The translations under genes and the position numbers were made by a program. A stretch of 64,000 nucleotides of DNA from Dromaius novaehollandiae (Eukaryota; Chordata; Aves; Casuariiformes; Dromaiidae): the NCBI RefSeq assembly GCF_036370855.1, contig NC_088101.1, forward strand, positions 5,835,501 to 5,899,500, written 5' to 3'. The notes below the pieces were generated by a model, which was given only the letters and a program-made list of their open reading frames with translations, was not told where the DNA came from and searched no databases. Every line of letters starts with the position of its first letter. Within the stretch, counting starts at the first letter, position 1. This document shows, piece after piece, positions 1-30,900 of this stretch.

Positions 1-2474
1 CCAGACAGCATATGTTTAAAACTGTAGTGTGTCATACAGCAGAATCATGCACTGAGGAGTGCGGAGCCCTTTTTTTCTAAGGCTGAACATAAAACTAGAA
101 ACATTTTGAACTGTCATCAGCTGCTAGATCAAAGAGTCTGACAACACTTCAAGGCTTATTTTGCAGTCTTCTAAAAACTTAGTTTTAACATTGCAGAAGA
201 TAATGAGCTGAAATAGCACTGCTAACGCAGAAATGTGTCATAACTCATCCTGTACTCAGACAATTCTGCAACTGACTCCTTAAGATACATGCTTCTAGGG
301 CTCCAGAATGAATCTCAAAGAAAAACTGCTCATGAAGAATGGGTTCGCTTCTTCGTAAGATAACATGGTTGGAAAAAAGCCCCTTTCCAGCTGCAACAAG
401 TAAGTAAACCCACTCAGGAACGTTTTAAGACTTGTGGCATATGCAGGCAGATCACAAAATTCACAGAGGAGAAAGTATTCTGCCCCATCTCAGAACGAGC
501 ATTGTTCTGAGCACTTCTAAGAAAAAACAGGAAGAGCAGGCACAGAACAAAAATACCCCTTTGTTATCAGATGGGAACATGCTGCCACCTGTGGATGAAA
601 GAAAGCAAAGAGATCCTGCTTTACAGACACTGCACACTAGCGGTCCAGTCATTACAGACACTACAGACTTAAATGTCTCCATCAGGAGATTGAGCGACAG
701 GGCTTAAACATGTTGTTTCAAGTTTAATTTAAATTTTTACCCCACTTACATAGCAATGGCCTGCATTGCTTGCTCCTAAACACAGATCTGCAATGGATAC
801 ACTGAAATTTAACTTAAGTGTGTGAACAGCCATAGATTTATATTGGTTACCTGTCAAAGAGTTAGCAGAATTTTCTTGCTAAGCCTTTTAATAAAATGGG
901 CTCTTTGGTTAAATATCACAGTTAATCCTGGAGTTATTTCAAACAAAGAGCAATAGGCCAGAGATCTCCTCTGCTAACCCTTTCAAGGATGGCTGTGTGC
1001 AAATTAGCCAGACAAAAAAAAAAAAAAAAAATTAAAACCTAGAAGTACATAGGAAGAAATAATCAGGAATTGTGACTGATAATACAATCAGTAGCTGCTT
1101 AAAATTAAAAGCTTTGTCTTAACTGTTGAGGAACACTGATTTCTAAAGGGTGTGGTAACATTCGGATCCTTAAGACCTGTGGGCTGATGGGCTGAAGAGA
1201 CACAATCTGAACAGGATGACAGTGTTGATGGTAAACTTGCAAACATTTGGGAGGTCAGGAATTCCCTACTGAATGCAGGACTGAAGGCTTATAATTCTGC
1301 ATTTCAGGTATGGTTTGGGTTGCCACTTTGAAGAAAAGACAGAAATTATGGCTTAAAGAGAAAGTCACTCAAATATTTTGAAACTATTTTTATACTTTTA
1401 AATATTTTTAAAGGTGAGAGAAGTACTAAATTATCTTCAAGCAAGCAAGCTATTATTACCTAACAAGGAAACTGATGACATTTCCAGTTGCTTGATTCTA
1501 TTTGAAATAAAAAGTCTCTAAGCTATTCAAAAAAACAAAGCATAAAGCTTTTATTTGTTTGAGGGTCCTGCAAATAAAGCAGTTCAAGTTTCTCTTAAAA
1601 ATCTTTTCATTTCTTTTCTCATAAAGCAATGCTCTATGATAAAATGGCATTATATGGCAAGCTGCTAGAACAACAAGTCAACAACAATAAGCATTCAGTA
1701 TCCTTTAATCATTTAAAACAACATCTTTTAACATGGATTACTTCTCCTTTCTGTACCTACAGATATCTGATCTACGCATAAATGTTATTATTGTAATGCA
1801 CCTGAAAGCACCTTGATTTGGATAATGAATTTCTGCGCATTTGCATTATGGTATAATGTGCACTCTTGCTATGATCAGCAAATAGGCACTTTAGACCAAA
1901 GGTTTTTACAGCTATTTGTTAGAAAACACATGCTGAAACTGCCAAGTGCCGGTCCCGCCCCCAGTTCTGGGCAGCAACACCACTCCGCATCTACACTCTC
2001 CTCTGAGTTGCAAACCACCCCTTCTTGATAGTTTTCCTCACATCTCGTCCCCTTTTGCTTGCTCCTACTGTTCCATTCATGGTGTCTCACCATATTTACT
2101 AATAAAAGGCACATGGATCAATAAACTGGAAAAGAGCAGCAAATCCACACCCAGAAGACACTCCTCTGCTTTTCGGCTGCCAGCCTAGTGATTTTCAGCC
2201 TTTCCTTGTAGTGCTGCACTTTAAGAGAAATGCTGGGTTCCTAGCGCCATGTCTCCATTATGAAAGAGAGAGGATATTACCCCTGAACTCACCCAGCAGT
2301 CCTGTTAGCCTCATGTTAATATAAACCATTGTGCTCTCTGACAGAATATGGAATACACCTAATTTTTCATTACCAAATTAAAAGATTGCTATCCATAATG
2401 ACTGCTTACATACACAGGTGCTTAAGGTGAACCCAAATCAATTATCATGGAACCAGATGTAAAGAAACACCTAC
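1..2474. other. GTF2E2 intron, left edge
   Basis: I found no sequence resembling the TFIIE-beta basic tail here, so this is the start of the intron after coding exon 5. It contains an A-run at about 1014-1030. The short open frames have no recognisable protein content. I see nothing else. Confidence 0.7.
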
Positions 2475-20066
<17,592 letters not shown>

Positions 20067-20749
20067 CTGTTAAAAGAAATAAAGATTAGATAGAGTTAAT
20101 AAAACAGTTAGAAGTATAGACATCTAATTATAAAGTTGTTTACTTTTAGTCTTTTTCCTTCTTTTTCCCTTCACCAACTCTTAAGAAACTGACGTTTATG
20201 GGAATTTAAGTGTCAAAACACTACTCTCTTTCCAAACGAGACACTTAGACCATAGAATATACTTTCTGAATCAGTACTCAACTTCGTGTACATTTCCAAA
20301 AATACATGCAAAGCCTACTTGCTTAACACTGAGCTTCCATCTTTTTTGTCAAATCTGTTTGTTACAGTTTTTTTGTTGTCAAAACTGTAAAGTTACTGAA
20401 ATGAAAAAACTTCGGCGGCAGCACGACCGGCCGCCCTCATACCGGGAAGGAGTCCAGTTCAGCGGCGCACACCCCCCTTCCCACGCGCAGGAAAGGGAGC
20501 GGCGGAGGCCGCCGCGCAGCTTTCCCGCCGCGGCCCGAAACCTCCCAGCACAGAGCCCCCGCCGCCGGCCCGGTGTCCCAGCCACACCGGCAATCCTCCG
20601 CCGCCTCGCACCGGGCCGCGGACCGAGGCCGCAAACAACGCTGCGCGGAGCGTCACCAGCCCCCGCCACCGGCTCCGAGGTAACTGAGGCACGCGCGCCC
20701 CTCCCCTAATGGTCATGCCCTTCCCGTCAACGGCCTCCCGCGCGCTCAC
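20067..20749. other. First GTF2E2 intron (5' UTR intron)
   Basis: A 683-bp intron between the non-coding first exon (donor GTGAGC at 20749-20744) and the start-codon exon. Its promoter-proximal half is part of the CpG island. Confidence 0.8.
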
Positions 20750-20830
20750 CTGCACGGCCGAGCGCGAGCGCAGCCCCAGCCCTGCCGCCTCCGCCTATGG
20801 GGCCATGCCGCCCTCCCGGCAGCCCCCGCG
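20750..20830 (-). other. GTF2E2: Non-coding first exon of GTF2E2 (5' end approximate)
   Basis: A strong donor (GTGCAG|GTGAGCG) at 20750/20749 in the CpG island is followed 683 bp later by the acceptor of the ATG exon. The upper end is an estimate placed just downstream of the ETS motif. Confidence 0.65.
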
Positions 20831-20843
20831 CCGCCGCCCCGCC

Positions 20844-20850
20844 CCGGAAG
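20844..20850 (+). promoter_or_regulatory. ETS-type site CCGGAAG
   Basis: A canonical ETS/GABP core (CCGGAAG) inside the CpG island, 11 bp from the RFX X-box. Such pairs are common near start sites of housekeeping promoters. Confidence 0.6.
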
Positions 20851-20860
20851 CGCAGCCACT

Positions 20861-20874
20861 GTTGCCGTGGCGAC
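20861..20874. promoter_or_regulatory. RFX X-box palindrome
   Basis: GTTGCCGTGGCGAC matches the 14-bp RFX consensus GTTRCCATGGYAAC at nearly every position, with two GC-richer changes. It is the most information-rich factor site I can see in the promoter. Confidence 0.65.
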
Positions 20875-21031
20875 GCGCTGGCTACACCCCGTAACGGCCC
20901 GCAGCCCGCCGCTTTTCCGCAAGCCGGGGGAGCGGCAGCTGGAAGCCCGCCGTGCACAAAACAGGCGGCCGCTCCAGCACAAAAGGGACTCAAGCCACGC
21001 CTGGCTTTTTTAAAATTATTTTTAACTATTT

Positions 21032-21037
21032 TTTATT
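21032..21037 (-). terminator. WRN: Poly(A) signal AATAAA for WRN
   Basis: AATAAA on the minus strand, 278 nt past the WRN stop and the first canonical hexamer there. It is followed by AT-rich sequence and then TTTTGTGCTGG, which could act as the downstream GU-rich element. Cleavage would fall near 21010-21020. Confidence 0.7.
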
Positions 21038-21314
21038 CCAAAGTCTTTCGACAAGAAATTTCACACAGTGAAAAGCTTAAACGTACTTCCGAGTTCAAGG
21101 GAATAGTGGTTCTCGCAAGGAAGATGAGCTCAAAAAAGAATGAGCAAGCTGGGAAGCACTGTGTCTTCTTTAAACACACAGGAAATTCATTTAGAAATTC
21201 AAGTACTGCGTCCATTATTTAGTACACCTTAGCCAGAAGGCTTGCTATAGTGGAGGGGAGGGGAGAGCAGGGGGGGTTGGGGAGGAAGACAACAAAAAGC
21301 CTTTGTGACCACAG

Positions 21315-21437
21315 TCAGTTAAAAAGTCCTCTTCTTGTTTCTGCTTTCAGTTTCTTACTCTTCTCAACGGATAAAATAGTTGCCCCTGAGGTTCCAAACC
21401 ACTCTGGCACCTTTCTCTTAGAAGGGAGGCTTGAAGT
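21315..21437 (-). CDS. WRN: WRN last exon w32
   Basis: It encodes [20 protein letters not shown] and [16 protein letters not shown] with TGA at 21317-21315. It matches the human terminal RKRRLPVWF...KTKRGGLFS and contains basic clusters suitable for nuclear import. Confidence 0.96.
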   Translation of the reverse strand, partial: TSSLPSKRKVPEWFGTSGATILSVEKSKKLKAETRRGLFN

Positions 21438-24400
21438 CTGGAAGAAAAAAACATTTTTTTACATATATAGATAGATAGATAAAAAATACACACACATACT
21501 TGCACGTGCAAAAGAAAGTTTAAACAGTCTGACTGTAACCTATTTAGTTCTATGCTCAAAGCCATGCTCATCAGGAGAAATTTAGGTGTCCACAGCATTC
21601 CTGGAAGGCTTGTCACTCACTTAAATGCAATACCTTTTTCAAGTAGTTCAATGAACAAGAATCACACAACACTAGCAAAAAGAACCAAGCCTTAGAAACA
21701 TTTAACTTGAAGGAAAAAAATAAAAAAAAACCCACCCACCTTACTAGCATACTTTTTGTTACTGAAACCTTCAGGAATTGCCTTAAACGCACCAACCAAC
21801 CAAAAAGAAAACAGAAAACACCACAAAACCCCCCATACCTGTCACAATAGCAAAGGCAAGAACAGCAGATACTGAACCTAACCTCTGAAAGAGCTCAGAT
21901 GCCGGGGGCAGGGGGAGGAAGAAGAGACCACGAACTTGGATACCCAGCAAACACCCACAGAGGTAACAGTGAGTGCCTCTAACTGATTGTGTGAGGTACT
22001 CTTGTATCGCTCTCCCTACAAACATAAGCAGCCCAGCCAAACTCACAAGTAGTATATACCCCCCCAAGGCAAGGCTGAACATACCACATTCTCTGACTGC
22101 TGCATCTATTGTTTTCACTGTGGTTGTAACAGCTATGGCAATACAAAGTCATTCATTCCAGTAAGAGCTTACAAATGGAAGGTAAATTTCTGCCAACCCT
22201 TCAGCCATCAGTGTTTAAATAATGCAAGACCCCATCTCCTTGAAGCCTATCCTTCCTCAGGCTGAGGTGAACAAGACTGCTGGCAAGCTGCCGCAAGGAA
22301 ACGCAACAGGAGGCCTGATCTCAAGAGGGGAGAGAGGTTGATACAGTTCCTGCAGCAGAGGTGTGTGCAGAAAGGCTCCCAGCCAAAGCTCAGGTTGAAG
22401 CAGGAGGCATGCACAGACTATTATGCTGATTACGCTTTGTTCCTGGTTCAGAACAAAAGGGCTTTACTCAGAACAGACGTTCTGGATACTCTTTCAAGCT
22501 ATGACCAGCATATGAATAAGGAAAGATTTGCAGGAGTTGAAACTCAGTTGAGCTTGCTGAAAAGGCATGTATTCCAAGACCTAATTTTCACAATTCAATA
22601 GCCACAGAACAAAACGAGGCCTGGGGTGAGGTTTACAACTAGGGTTACATCTGGTTTCCAGAACTGGGGGCATCTTCTATTATGTTACTACCACTGGTGA
22701 AGATAGAAGCTACACTGAAGCAGCATCTCTGCCCAGGAAAGCGTCAATGGATTCATTAACATAGAGCTGAACATAGATGGTCATCTGAAATGAGTAGTGG
22801 TTCAGATCAAATAGCTGCTGTGGTGTTCAAAGAATTACACAGACCCAACAACTTCAATCACAGATGTCTGTTGATAAACAGGCCAGATTGCATGATGGTT
22901 TGTCTGCATTAGGTTTTGCACTTGCATCAGTATCCCAGCTTCAAACTGGGCGTCAAGGCAAGTAGTACCAGGAGCGGTGCTGCTCAGAGCAATACAAGCT
23001 CCTTTTAGACAAGCACAACATACATGCTTATGAGATTTCTTTTCATACAACACCAGTGCAAAAATCCTTAATGTGGTCAACGTGCAATCTCACACCACCT
23101 TCTATGTGAAAGAGAAAACCTAGCCAACCATTCTCTAAGCACTGGAAACCTCTTCCACCAGAGGGCTGACAAGATCTACTGGGGAAGAAATTTTCTGAAG
23201 TGGTATATTCAGACACAAGCAAGAACAACAGAAAAGCAGAAGCTGTCATTACATCAAACATTAACAAAAGAAGCTGGTTGGCAATTCAGGCCAGGCCTTT
23301 CTGTCAAGGTTTTAGGCACAGGAAAGAACTGAAATACAAGCTGGGATTTTGGTTTAAGATCAACATCCAAATCATCAGATCTGTACTCTATTCAGAGCAC
23401 AAAGCTACAGGCAATCTCACCTTTGGCTGGCAGTCAGGAAACAGTTCCTCCTCATCTGGACTGAGGGCAGACTGTTTCCAAGACGCCAATGTAATGGACA
23501 TCTGACCACCTGCTGCACCTTCTTTACTATTACCAGGCTGGTTGTCATCCATGCTCTGTACAGGCTTTCCATAGGAGAGTAATAAAGCAAGCTGTTATAT
23601 TTATCACTGCATTAAGACTGCAATCTGTATAACTAAATTAAATTGAAAGTTATTTTTAAAGCAAATTAATCTGTAATTCAGAAAGGAGATCCAACACCTC
23701 CGCTTCACAAGATGACTAGTATTTCTTATCCATTTCACCCAGTAAGACATGAGCACGTGAGGTGCATTTATTTCATAAAGAAGGGAACTGGAACTTGTAC
23801 TTGAGCACCTTCCGTAGTGGACGACACTTCCTCCATCTCAGTGGCTCTGAGAACTTGAAATACTTGCTTTTAACTCAGAAATGCTGTTTTCAGATGTGTT
23901 TTTCCAGCAAAGGGATTAGTTAAGAATGGAGTAATGGGCACAGATATATTGATTTCTCTAAGCTCTTATGTAAGACCTGTTGCCTAGCATGCAATGGGGC
24001 AAAGTTTCAAATCGTCAGCTTTTCAGAACAACCAAAGCTGAAGTTTTAGATCAACTACGCATCTCAGTCTTTCTTAAAGCATTGCTAATGGAAAGTGTAT
24101 TGCATGTGTTGTTACAGGAAGAACACCTATTTACCAAAGCTGAGGGCACCACTTGCGGATGGTTTTTTTCAACTCCTTCCTTCAGTGTAGGCTTGATCAA
24201 GTTACCCTGTAAAAGCAGCAGTAAGGAAAGCTGTAAAAATCTGAGAACATTCATTAGCAACTTTCAAGGCTGTTTGCTACAGGGAGTTATTAGAAGGAGG
24301 ATATCTTCTGAAGGAGATGAAAGTCAGTGAAGACTATCTGAATTAGCTTTTGGATTCCCAGTCTACTCATTTTTATAATATTAATTTGACTTTTAATAGC

Positions 24401-27400
24401 ATATCATTCGTGTTATTAGCTGCAGCAGCTAACCATAACAGAAAAAACAGAAGTGTAATTATAGCTCAAGCAATTGAGCTGCCAGGGGGTCAACTTTAGG
24501 AAAAAGAAAGTTCAAATATGGACATTTTGAAACCAAAAAAGGGATCAGGGAGGCAAGAAAATCAATTTGGCAAAATGGCAAGTTTTGAAAAGTTATTTGA
24601 ATCCAAGTTGAAAAACTCACACCCAAACCCCTGTAAATAACAGACATTAAATCCTGGCACAGGCAGCAAAAGGATTCATAGTTTGGAATTTCTTTTTAGC
24701 AATCCCATCATGAGCTACTCAGTGCAGGGTGGCCTTTTGAATAAAGTGCTGAGCTAGGACTTGGGAGATGGGTGGGATATTCAGAGGCCAGCTTGAAGCT
24801 CAGAAGGCCAGCTTAGCCTTCCTCAAACAGCAATTAAGAGCTCTTCATTTTCTGCTCTGAATAGAGATTTCCTCTGGGTCACCCGGACTTGCAGCTTGAT
24901 GCTTTCTGTTGTGATCACAGCTATGCCCAGCAGTCTTGAGGCAACAGAATCACCCATGAAAGATTGTCAGACAATTCTGGCAGGCATCACCACTGGCTTT
25001 CTTACTTTTCTGAGCTCTCCTGGAGTCTTATGGCCTTCTAGGCAGAAAAGCAATCACTTTCCCCACAAAGTACCAATGCATGGAACTGAGGTGAGGGCAG
25101 AACATGGACTTTGTGGTTACAAAGGGTCCAGCTTTTCAAGGGTTTTCATACTGGGGAGAACTTTGAATTTCAGCTTTTTCCTCCACTGCCCCAGCTACTA
25201 TAAATTTTAGGGCACTTTTCACATCCCCTTCCTGAAGGGGTGGAGGACAAGAGAAAGTGTTTATCCCTACCCTCTGGGATCACTGTTAAGTCGCAGTTGT
25301 GATGCTCAGAGGCAGTGGACCACTAAGTATCTGGATCCTTTCTGGATTGCATGACCAGGACCCACTATATACAAGCTGACAATGCCACAGAGGAACAGCT
25401 CAGCCCAAGTGCCTAGCTGTGGTCCATTTAGTATGTCTGCACAGGGGCAGCATCTGCCATCTTAGTTCAATAGTTTGCAAGGGGAACCCTCTGGTTCTGG
25501 CCTGAGCTTTGCTCAAAGAAAGTGAGGCAGTCTTGCTCAGAGCTGCAGGAAAAGCAGAACAGGAAGACGGAAACACTAAGTACTCTTCTGCAAATGCCAG
25601 CAACATAAAGTGCTTTCAGCCTGTTCGTACAAAGGCAGAACATGCTTTTTACAAAACCAGTTTTATAGCTGCTCTTACTAACCTTTGTTTCAGTCCCCAA
25701 AGTGTTTTCCCTGCTTGCTTCATCTGCTCCCATTTTTTCTTGATGCCTGCCTGACCACGCCAGGGTCCTTTTGTTGCTTGAACCATCCCGAGGCCTACTT
25801 CCATCCTCTTTCTCCAATATTGCAATAGTCATCCTGATGAGATACATTTCAATATCTGCAGGAACCAGCTTTCTAATTGCTTGAATTTTGGTTGTGTCTT
25901 TTTTTTTTTTTTTTTTTTTTAAAAGAAGAAAAGAAAGAAGATAGATAAATTGTTTTTAAATCCCCCTGCCCTTTATTCACAGTGCTTCTATGCTGTAACA
26001 AGCATTTGTTGTTCCTCATTAAAGCACAGCATAGATTCAGGCATGGAAAAGGTTAAGAAACAAAACAGTGCATGACTTCGGCCCATAAGAAAACAGCATA
26101 TGAGCTTGTGGGGTAAATTCCCAACTCATTCATACTCACACAATCCTACTGTCCTTAAATTTAGTCTACAAGTATTATAATCATCTGCCTCTAACTTGCG
26201 CCTCGCTATCAACCATGTTCTCTTGAGAGGCGGACTACATTAGTTCAGACTGAAAAGTCCTCATCTTCTCCCATGCTAGAATGGAGAGCTTGCATGGCAC
26301 TAAGTTTAAGCAAACAGAGTCTGGTTGGGCCAATAGCTGCTGCTGAAAAGATGCATCAATTAATCTGCAATATGAGAGGAGTATGGAAGCTAGGTAGTCA
26401 GAAAACTCTGGAAACCAGAGTAATTAAACTACTGGGGCATGATTGAACTTCAAGTCACTCATTCTCAGAGCCACAGCTTAGCGTGTGCTCATCTTCAGCC
26501 CCTGAACTAACCCAGGGCACCAGATCACTGCGTTAAGATTGAAACTGCTTTTCCTGCACTGATTCAGTCTCCTCATCACAAACAAATAACTTCCAGGGAA
26601 GTTTTTTGGAGAAATTCTACAGATCTTAATAAGCATATTGTTTGCAGATGCCAGAGACATGTGACCAGGCTGACTTCAACTTGCCTGCCCTTTAGTTGTG
26701 TAAATATGGATTTAATTAAGAATGATGCCTGGATCTTTTTGACAGTTATAGAGTTGAGGAAGGATCTGTAAAGGGTTACCCTGCTTTGCTCTTCAATGAG
26801 TCAAGATTCTTATTTCAGAAGATAATCTTGAAAGGACAAAAGTGCCCTTGACATTGCCATGCTCTGCCCCGATACTGCCACGGGCCTTCCAAAATGATGG
26901 GTTCTACCTAAAGAAGCAGCAGTGTTGTCATATTTTTTCATTTTTTTCATCTGTATGCCACTGTCATTAGAAGCTTCACATTAGGGCTGTGATTCTCACC
27001 TGAGTCAATGGGAGGATTATGGATAACATCAGAAACTATCTGTTGAACTTCCAAAGTCAAACCTGCTCGTTCCAGGTTGACAGGGTAGCCAGCTTTCATT
27101 GCCTGGCACAGGTGAGTGCCAACCTCAGAAAGAGGAAGAGATCTGCTCTCACTTATAGTCCGCTGGGGAAACAATGACAGAAGAAGTTAAGATGACAGAA
27201 GTGTCTGAAATACAACTGACGGTCCAAAGCCTGGCAAGCTCTCATTCCCAGAGTGACCAGGGGATGCCGGCACTTGTCAGTGCAACAAAAAATTTAAAGC
27301 ACTTAGTTACACCCAATATCACTGATTTGTTTCCCAACTTGTAAAGAGCATTTTTCTCTTGAGGTTATTACTTCTATAACTTGAGTGCAATGCCTCACCT

Positions 27401-27897
27401 TGAATTTATTTCAGATGTCAAGGGGTTCTACACAGGAAGGATTCTGTGTGACCACCTCTAAGGCTCAGAGCCCAAAGCTTTTAGCCTTGGTCAGACAGCT
27501 AGTCTGGACACCTTGGTATAGCGGAAGAGACAAGGAGGTGTTCTTTGGTATTATCCTCTTGTATCCTTATGGTTTAACTTCACTCCTGTGGCCTGTTTAT
27601 ATCTCACGTTCCTTGTGCTTCAGGATTGTCACTATCATCCTCATTCCACCACGTGGCACCTAAATCTCAGAACACAGCAGTTTCTACCACATAGGAAATG
27701 AGCGCTTTCACCTTGTAAGTTAGAGCATTAACCCAGCTTCTACTTCATGAGGTATTTCTTTGTTAAAGCCTCAGATGTCTTCTGCTAAGTAGTCCTTCAT
27801 CTACACCTGACCTTCCAGGGGCCTGTTCAGTTCAGGACATCAGTGTAGAACATGGCTAACAGTGCCAAAACAAATTCACATCCGTTCACATTTTCAC

Positions 27898-27941
<44 letters not shown>

Positions 27942-30900
27942 GGGAATTGTCTGAAGGTATTTGCCTTGAAGAGAAGCATCTCAAACTTTTGCTACCTAAA
28001 TTTGGACTTTTTCAAGGATAGATTCCAAACTGATTAACTTTTCTTCTTTGGAAGAACAGCTTTCATACTTCTACTGACTTCTCCCCCAGACAATACACAT
28101 CCTGTGCATATAACAATCAGGGTTAGTAGATATAGAGCATCAAGTTACGAAATAATAAACTATACAATTGCTTCTTGTTAATTAGTGCTTAGTTGCACTT
28201 TATTTTAGTGACTAACTGACAGGGTTTACCCATACTCTTGGGAGGGGCAAAGCACAATTTGAAGCAACTTGTTTCCTACTGCAGAATTAAAAAGCAATAA
28301 GTAAATTTAAAAAACTGTTTACAAACAACTCATGATGCTCATCTTCAGTGCCACTGAGCACATGGCACAATGCCAATTTAGTCACATGCCCCACAGCACT
28401 TAAACAATTTAGATGTGACAGGTAACTTGACCAACTTTTTTCCCCACAAGAAACAGCTTTCAAAATCTGAACTGGAAAGCTGCATTAATACTTAGCCTTT
28501 TAGTTTTGCACTCAATCTCCCTATGAGCTTTGTTTCTCCACATTCAAGTCTTATGCATAGAGATAGCACAGGCAAAGGGGATGGGAGTTTCTTCTCTCAA
28601 CCATGGACAAGGTTAGTGAGACTTATCCTAGTACTTGCTAAAAAAAATGCCTATACACCGCCCTACACTTAGTGTCCTTTCCAGCAGAATACTGGATCAA
28701 GAGGTTTTTCCCTATATGCCCTCACTGCTATAAGGAGAGGAAAAAAAAAAATCAGGAATACATGGAACAAACAGCATTTTTTAAAGCAGAAAGCTATACA
28801 TCAAAAAAGCTAAATTTAAGAGAAAGAGTGGAGCAAAGCACAGTGCATGAAAGTACTGAAACATGCCAATAAAATAAGTGTAACAATTCTGCTTGAGGCT
28901 GTGCCAGTCTCTGCAGGCACTATAATAAGTAGGGAGCTGGGTACTGTCTTGCAGTAGCCTTGTTCACAGCAAGACCAGTTCTTCATATTTTCGGGCTGGT
29001 CAGTACAGGTGAGTTATATGAGCTACTATTTGCTAGCGAAGATATAGCTTCAGTGCTTTAAAGAAACCCTCTCCACCACTGCACAGAGGATTTAAGAGCA
29101 TAAACTTGCAAGTCCCTCACCTGCTAGACACAATATCCTTGCTGTTAAACAAGGAAGAGACCTCCATAGGCAAGAACTTACCAAGGACAGATTCTTCTCT
29201 TGGAACAGGACATATGTGACATGCTCAGATGGAGAGAGCGCTCCAGCATGCTTCCAGGGAGTTGTTTCTTTCTGGTTTCTAGATCCAGACATAGGGAATG
29301 CATCCATCTAAACGATATAAAGAGGATTTAGGAGCAGCCTCCCCTGTGTAATCTGAAGGAGTATCAGAAACAGAGTCATTCATTTTTGAGGAAGTTTGGG
29401 GTTTGGCACTCCATATTCCCCTCCACACACCCACACACACGGGGGGGGGGGGGAGGGGAAGGACATCTACATATATCTGCCTTAATAAAACTAGCATGGG
29501 GTTATCCAAGGGACTTGCAAACCCGCCCCTCCCCACCAGGATCCAGGTAAAAACGAAACTTTTTAGTTAGTAATCCTAACATACATATGTGGAACTATTT
29601 CATCAGAATTGTGATAATCGGTCTGCTGTTTTGTATAGGAAATTCCCTCCATTTACTTTATTTTTTAAACTTATGCCTGACAGACACATACATGCATGCA
29701 CAGATTTCTTTAAAAGTAGAAATGCTTTTGGTCCCCTTACCTCAGTCCTAACAGCTCAATCCATGAAGCAGAAAGAAAACTCCTTACAACATTAAACATG
29801 TTGCTCTCAAGCATGAAAGAGAATTAGTATTACTGCTCTACCTGCTTTCCTAGGTCTGTCTGCTAGCCTGGACTAGAAAAATCCTTCTAACTCTACATGC
29901 ACATAAGAATTAAAACCCCAAAGGGAAACTGCTTTGTAGTTCCTCCCACACTCTGCTCCATGCCCTCTCCCCTGGTGCCATCTCTTGCCATAGTGACCAA
30001 TGAGGAAGGCATAGTAAGAGATGCCACTCTACAAACTAGCATGGACAAAAGCAAATCAACTATGAAAAGAGAGCCAACTCAAGAGTGTTCACAGTAGCCA
30101 GAAATCTAAGCCATTCTGCCAGGCTCCCAAGGATTAACTTTGGGAAAGCAAAGATGAGCCCTGCCTTCCAAATCTTCTAAAACAATAAACCAGGGTGAAG
30201 GTACATATCCTATCTATTCAGTCTCCATCCCCAAATCAGGATGACTGACTACATGGTTGAGGTAACATGGCACCTACTAGGTGCTCACCCAGGCTAGAAG
30301 GGCAGTGTTTGTAATGATGTTCTAGACTATGAGGATGACAACAGCAATCCAGAACATCAGCCAGGTCCAGATGTCATGCTCAGGCCAAATGCCTCACCCT
30401 GGTCTTTCAGGTACCGATGCCACCATGGAGGTCCACTTAAGCAGGAGCTAAGAGTTCTAAGTAGCACACTCCGATTTGGGAAACATACACAGGCAAGGAT
30501 AATATAGTTTAGCTGCCATGCTTGGATGGGACAACTGTGATTAAAAAACTCTGAAGGAGAAATCAGATAGCTGCAGACCACATTAGTTCTTTAAGGCTCT
30601 TGGCATGGTAGCAGACACTTTGCTAAATCCTACCTGCAAATTATTCACTTGGCAAAACTCCTTAATTTCAGCAAGGAGAGGAGCCAGTATGGTAGATTTT
30701 GCTTCAGGTACACCATCAATTCTCTTCACATTCTCAACGGTCGTAGGCCTGGTTCAGGGTGAACAATAAAAGTAATGGAAAATTCCTAAGCTGATGCTTT
30801 GGAACATCAAGTGTCTGTGAACAACAACATGCACGTTGACCACAGATCTCTCAGTCATTACTTGAAAGTAGTAGTACTGCACTGTGATCATCTCTGCAAC

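Larger units (their letters stand above)
20400..20975 (-). promoter_or_regulatory. GTF2E2: CpG island promoter of GTF2E2
   Basis: This is the only stretch in the window that is strongly GC-rich with abundant CpG, against an AT-rich background. It covers the non-coding first exon, its donor and the upstream ETS and RFX motifs. No TATA box is visible. It fits a housekeeping promoter firing leftward. The same island could start antisense transcripts toward WRN, but nothing in the sequence proves this. Confidence 0.9.
21438..27000. other. WRN 3' introns
   Basis: Introns around w29-w32. Besides the tail exons, I see short simple repeats (GATA at 21466-21482, AC nearby) and the T-run at 25899-25920. 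The open frame at 23980-24330 is antisense to w30 and is not called. Confidence 0.6.

Noticed and set aside
20359-20994. Several long overlapping open frames on both strands, rich in Pro, Arg, Ala and Gly
   Set aside because: They come from the CpG island, where stop codons are rare. They are promoter sequence.
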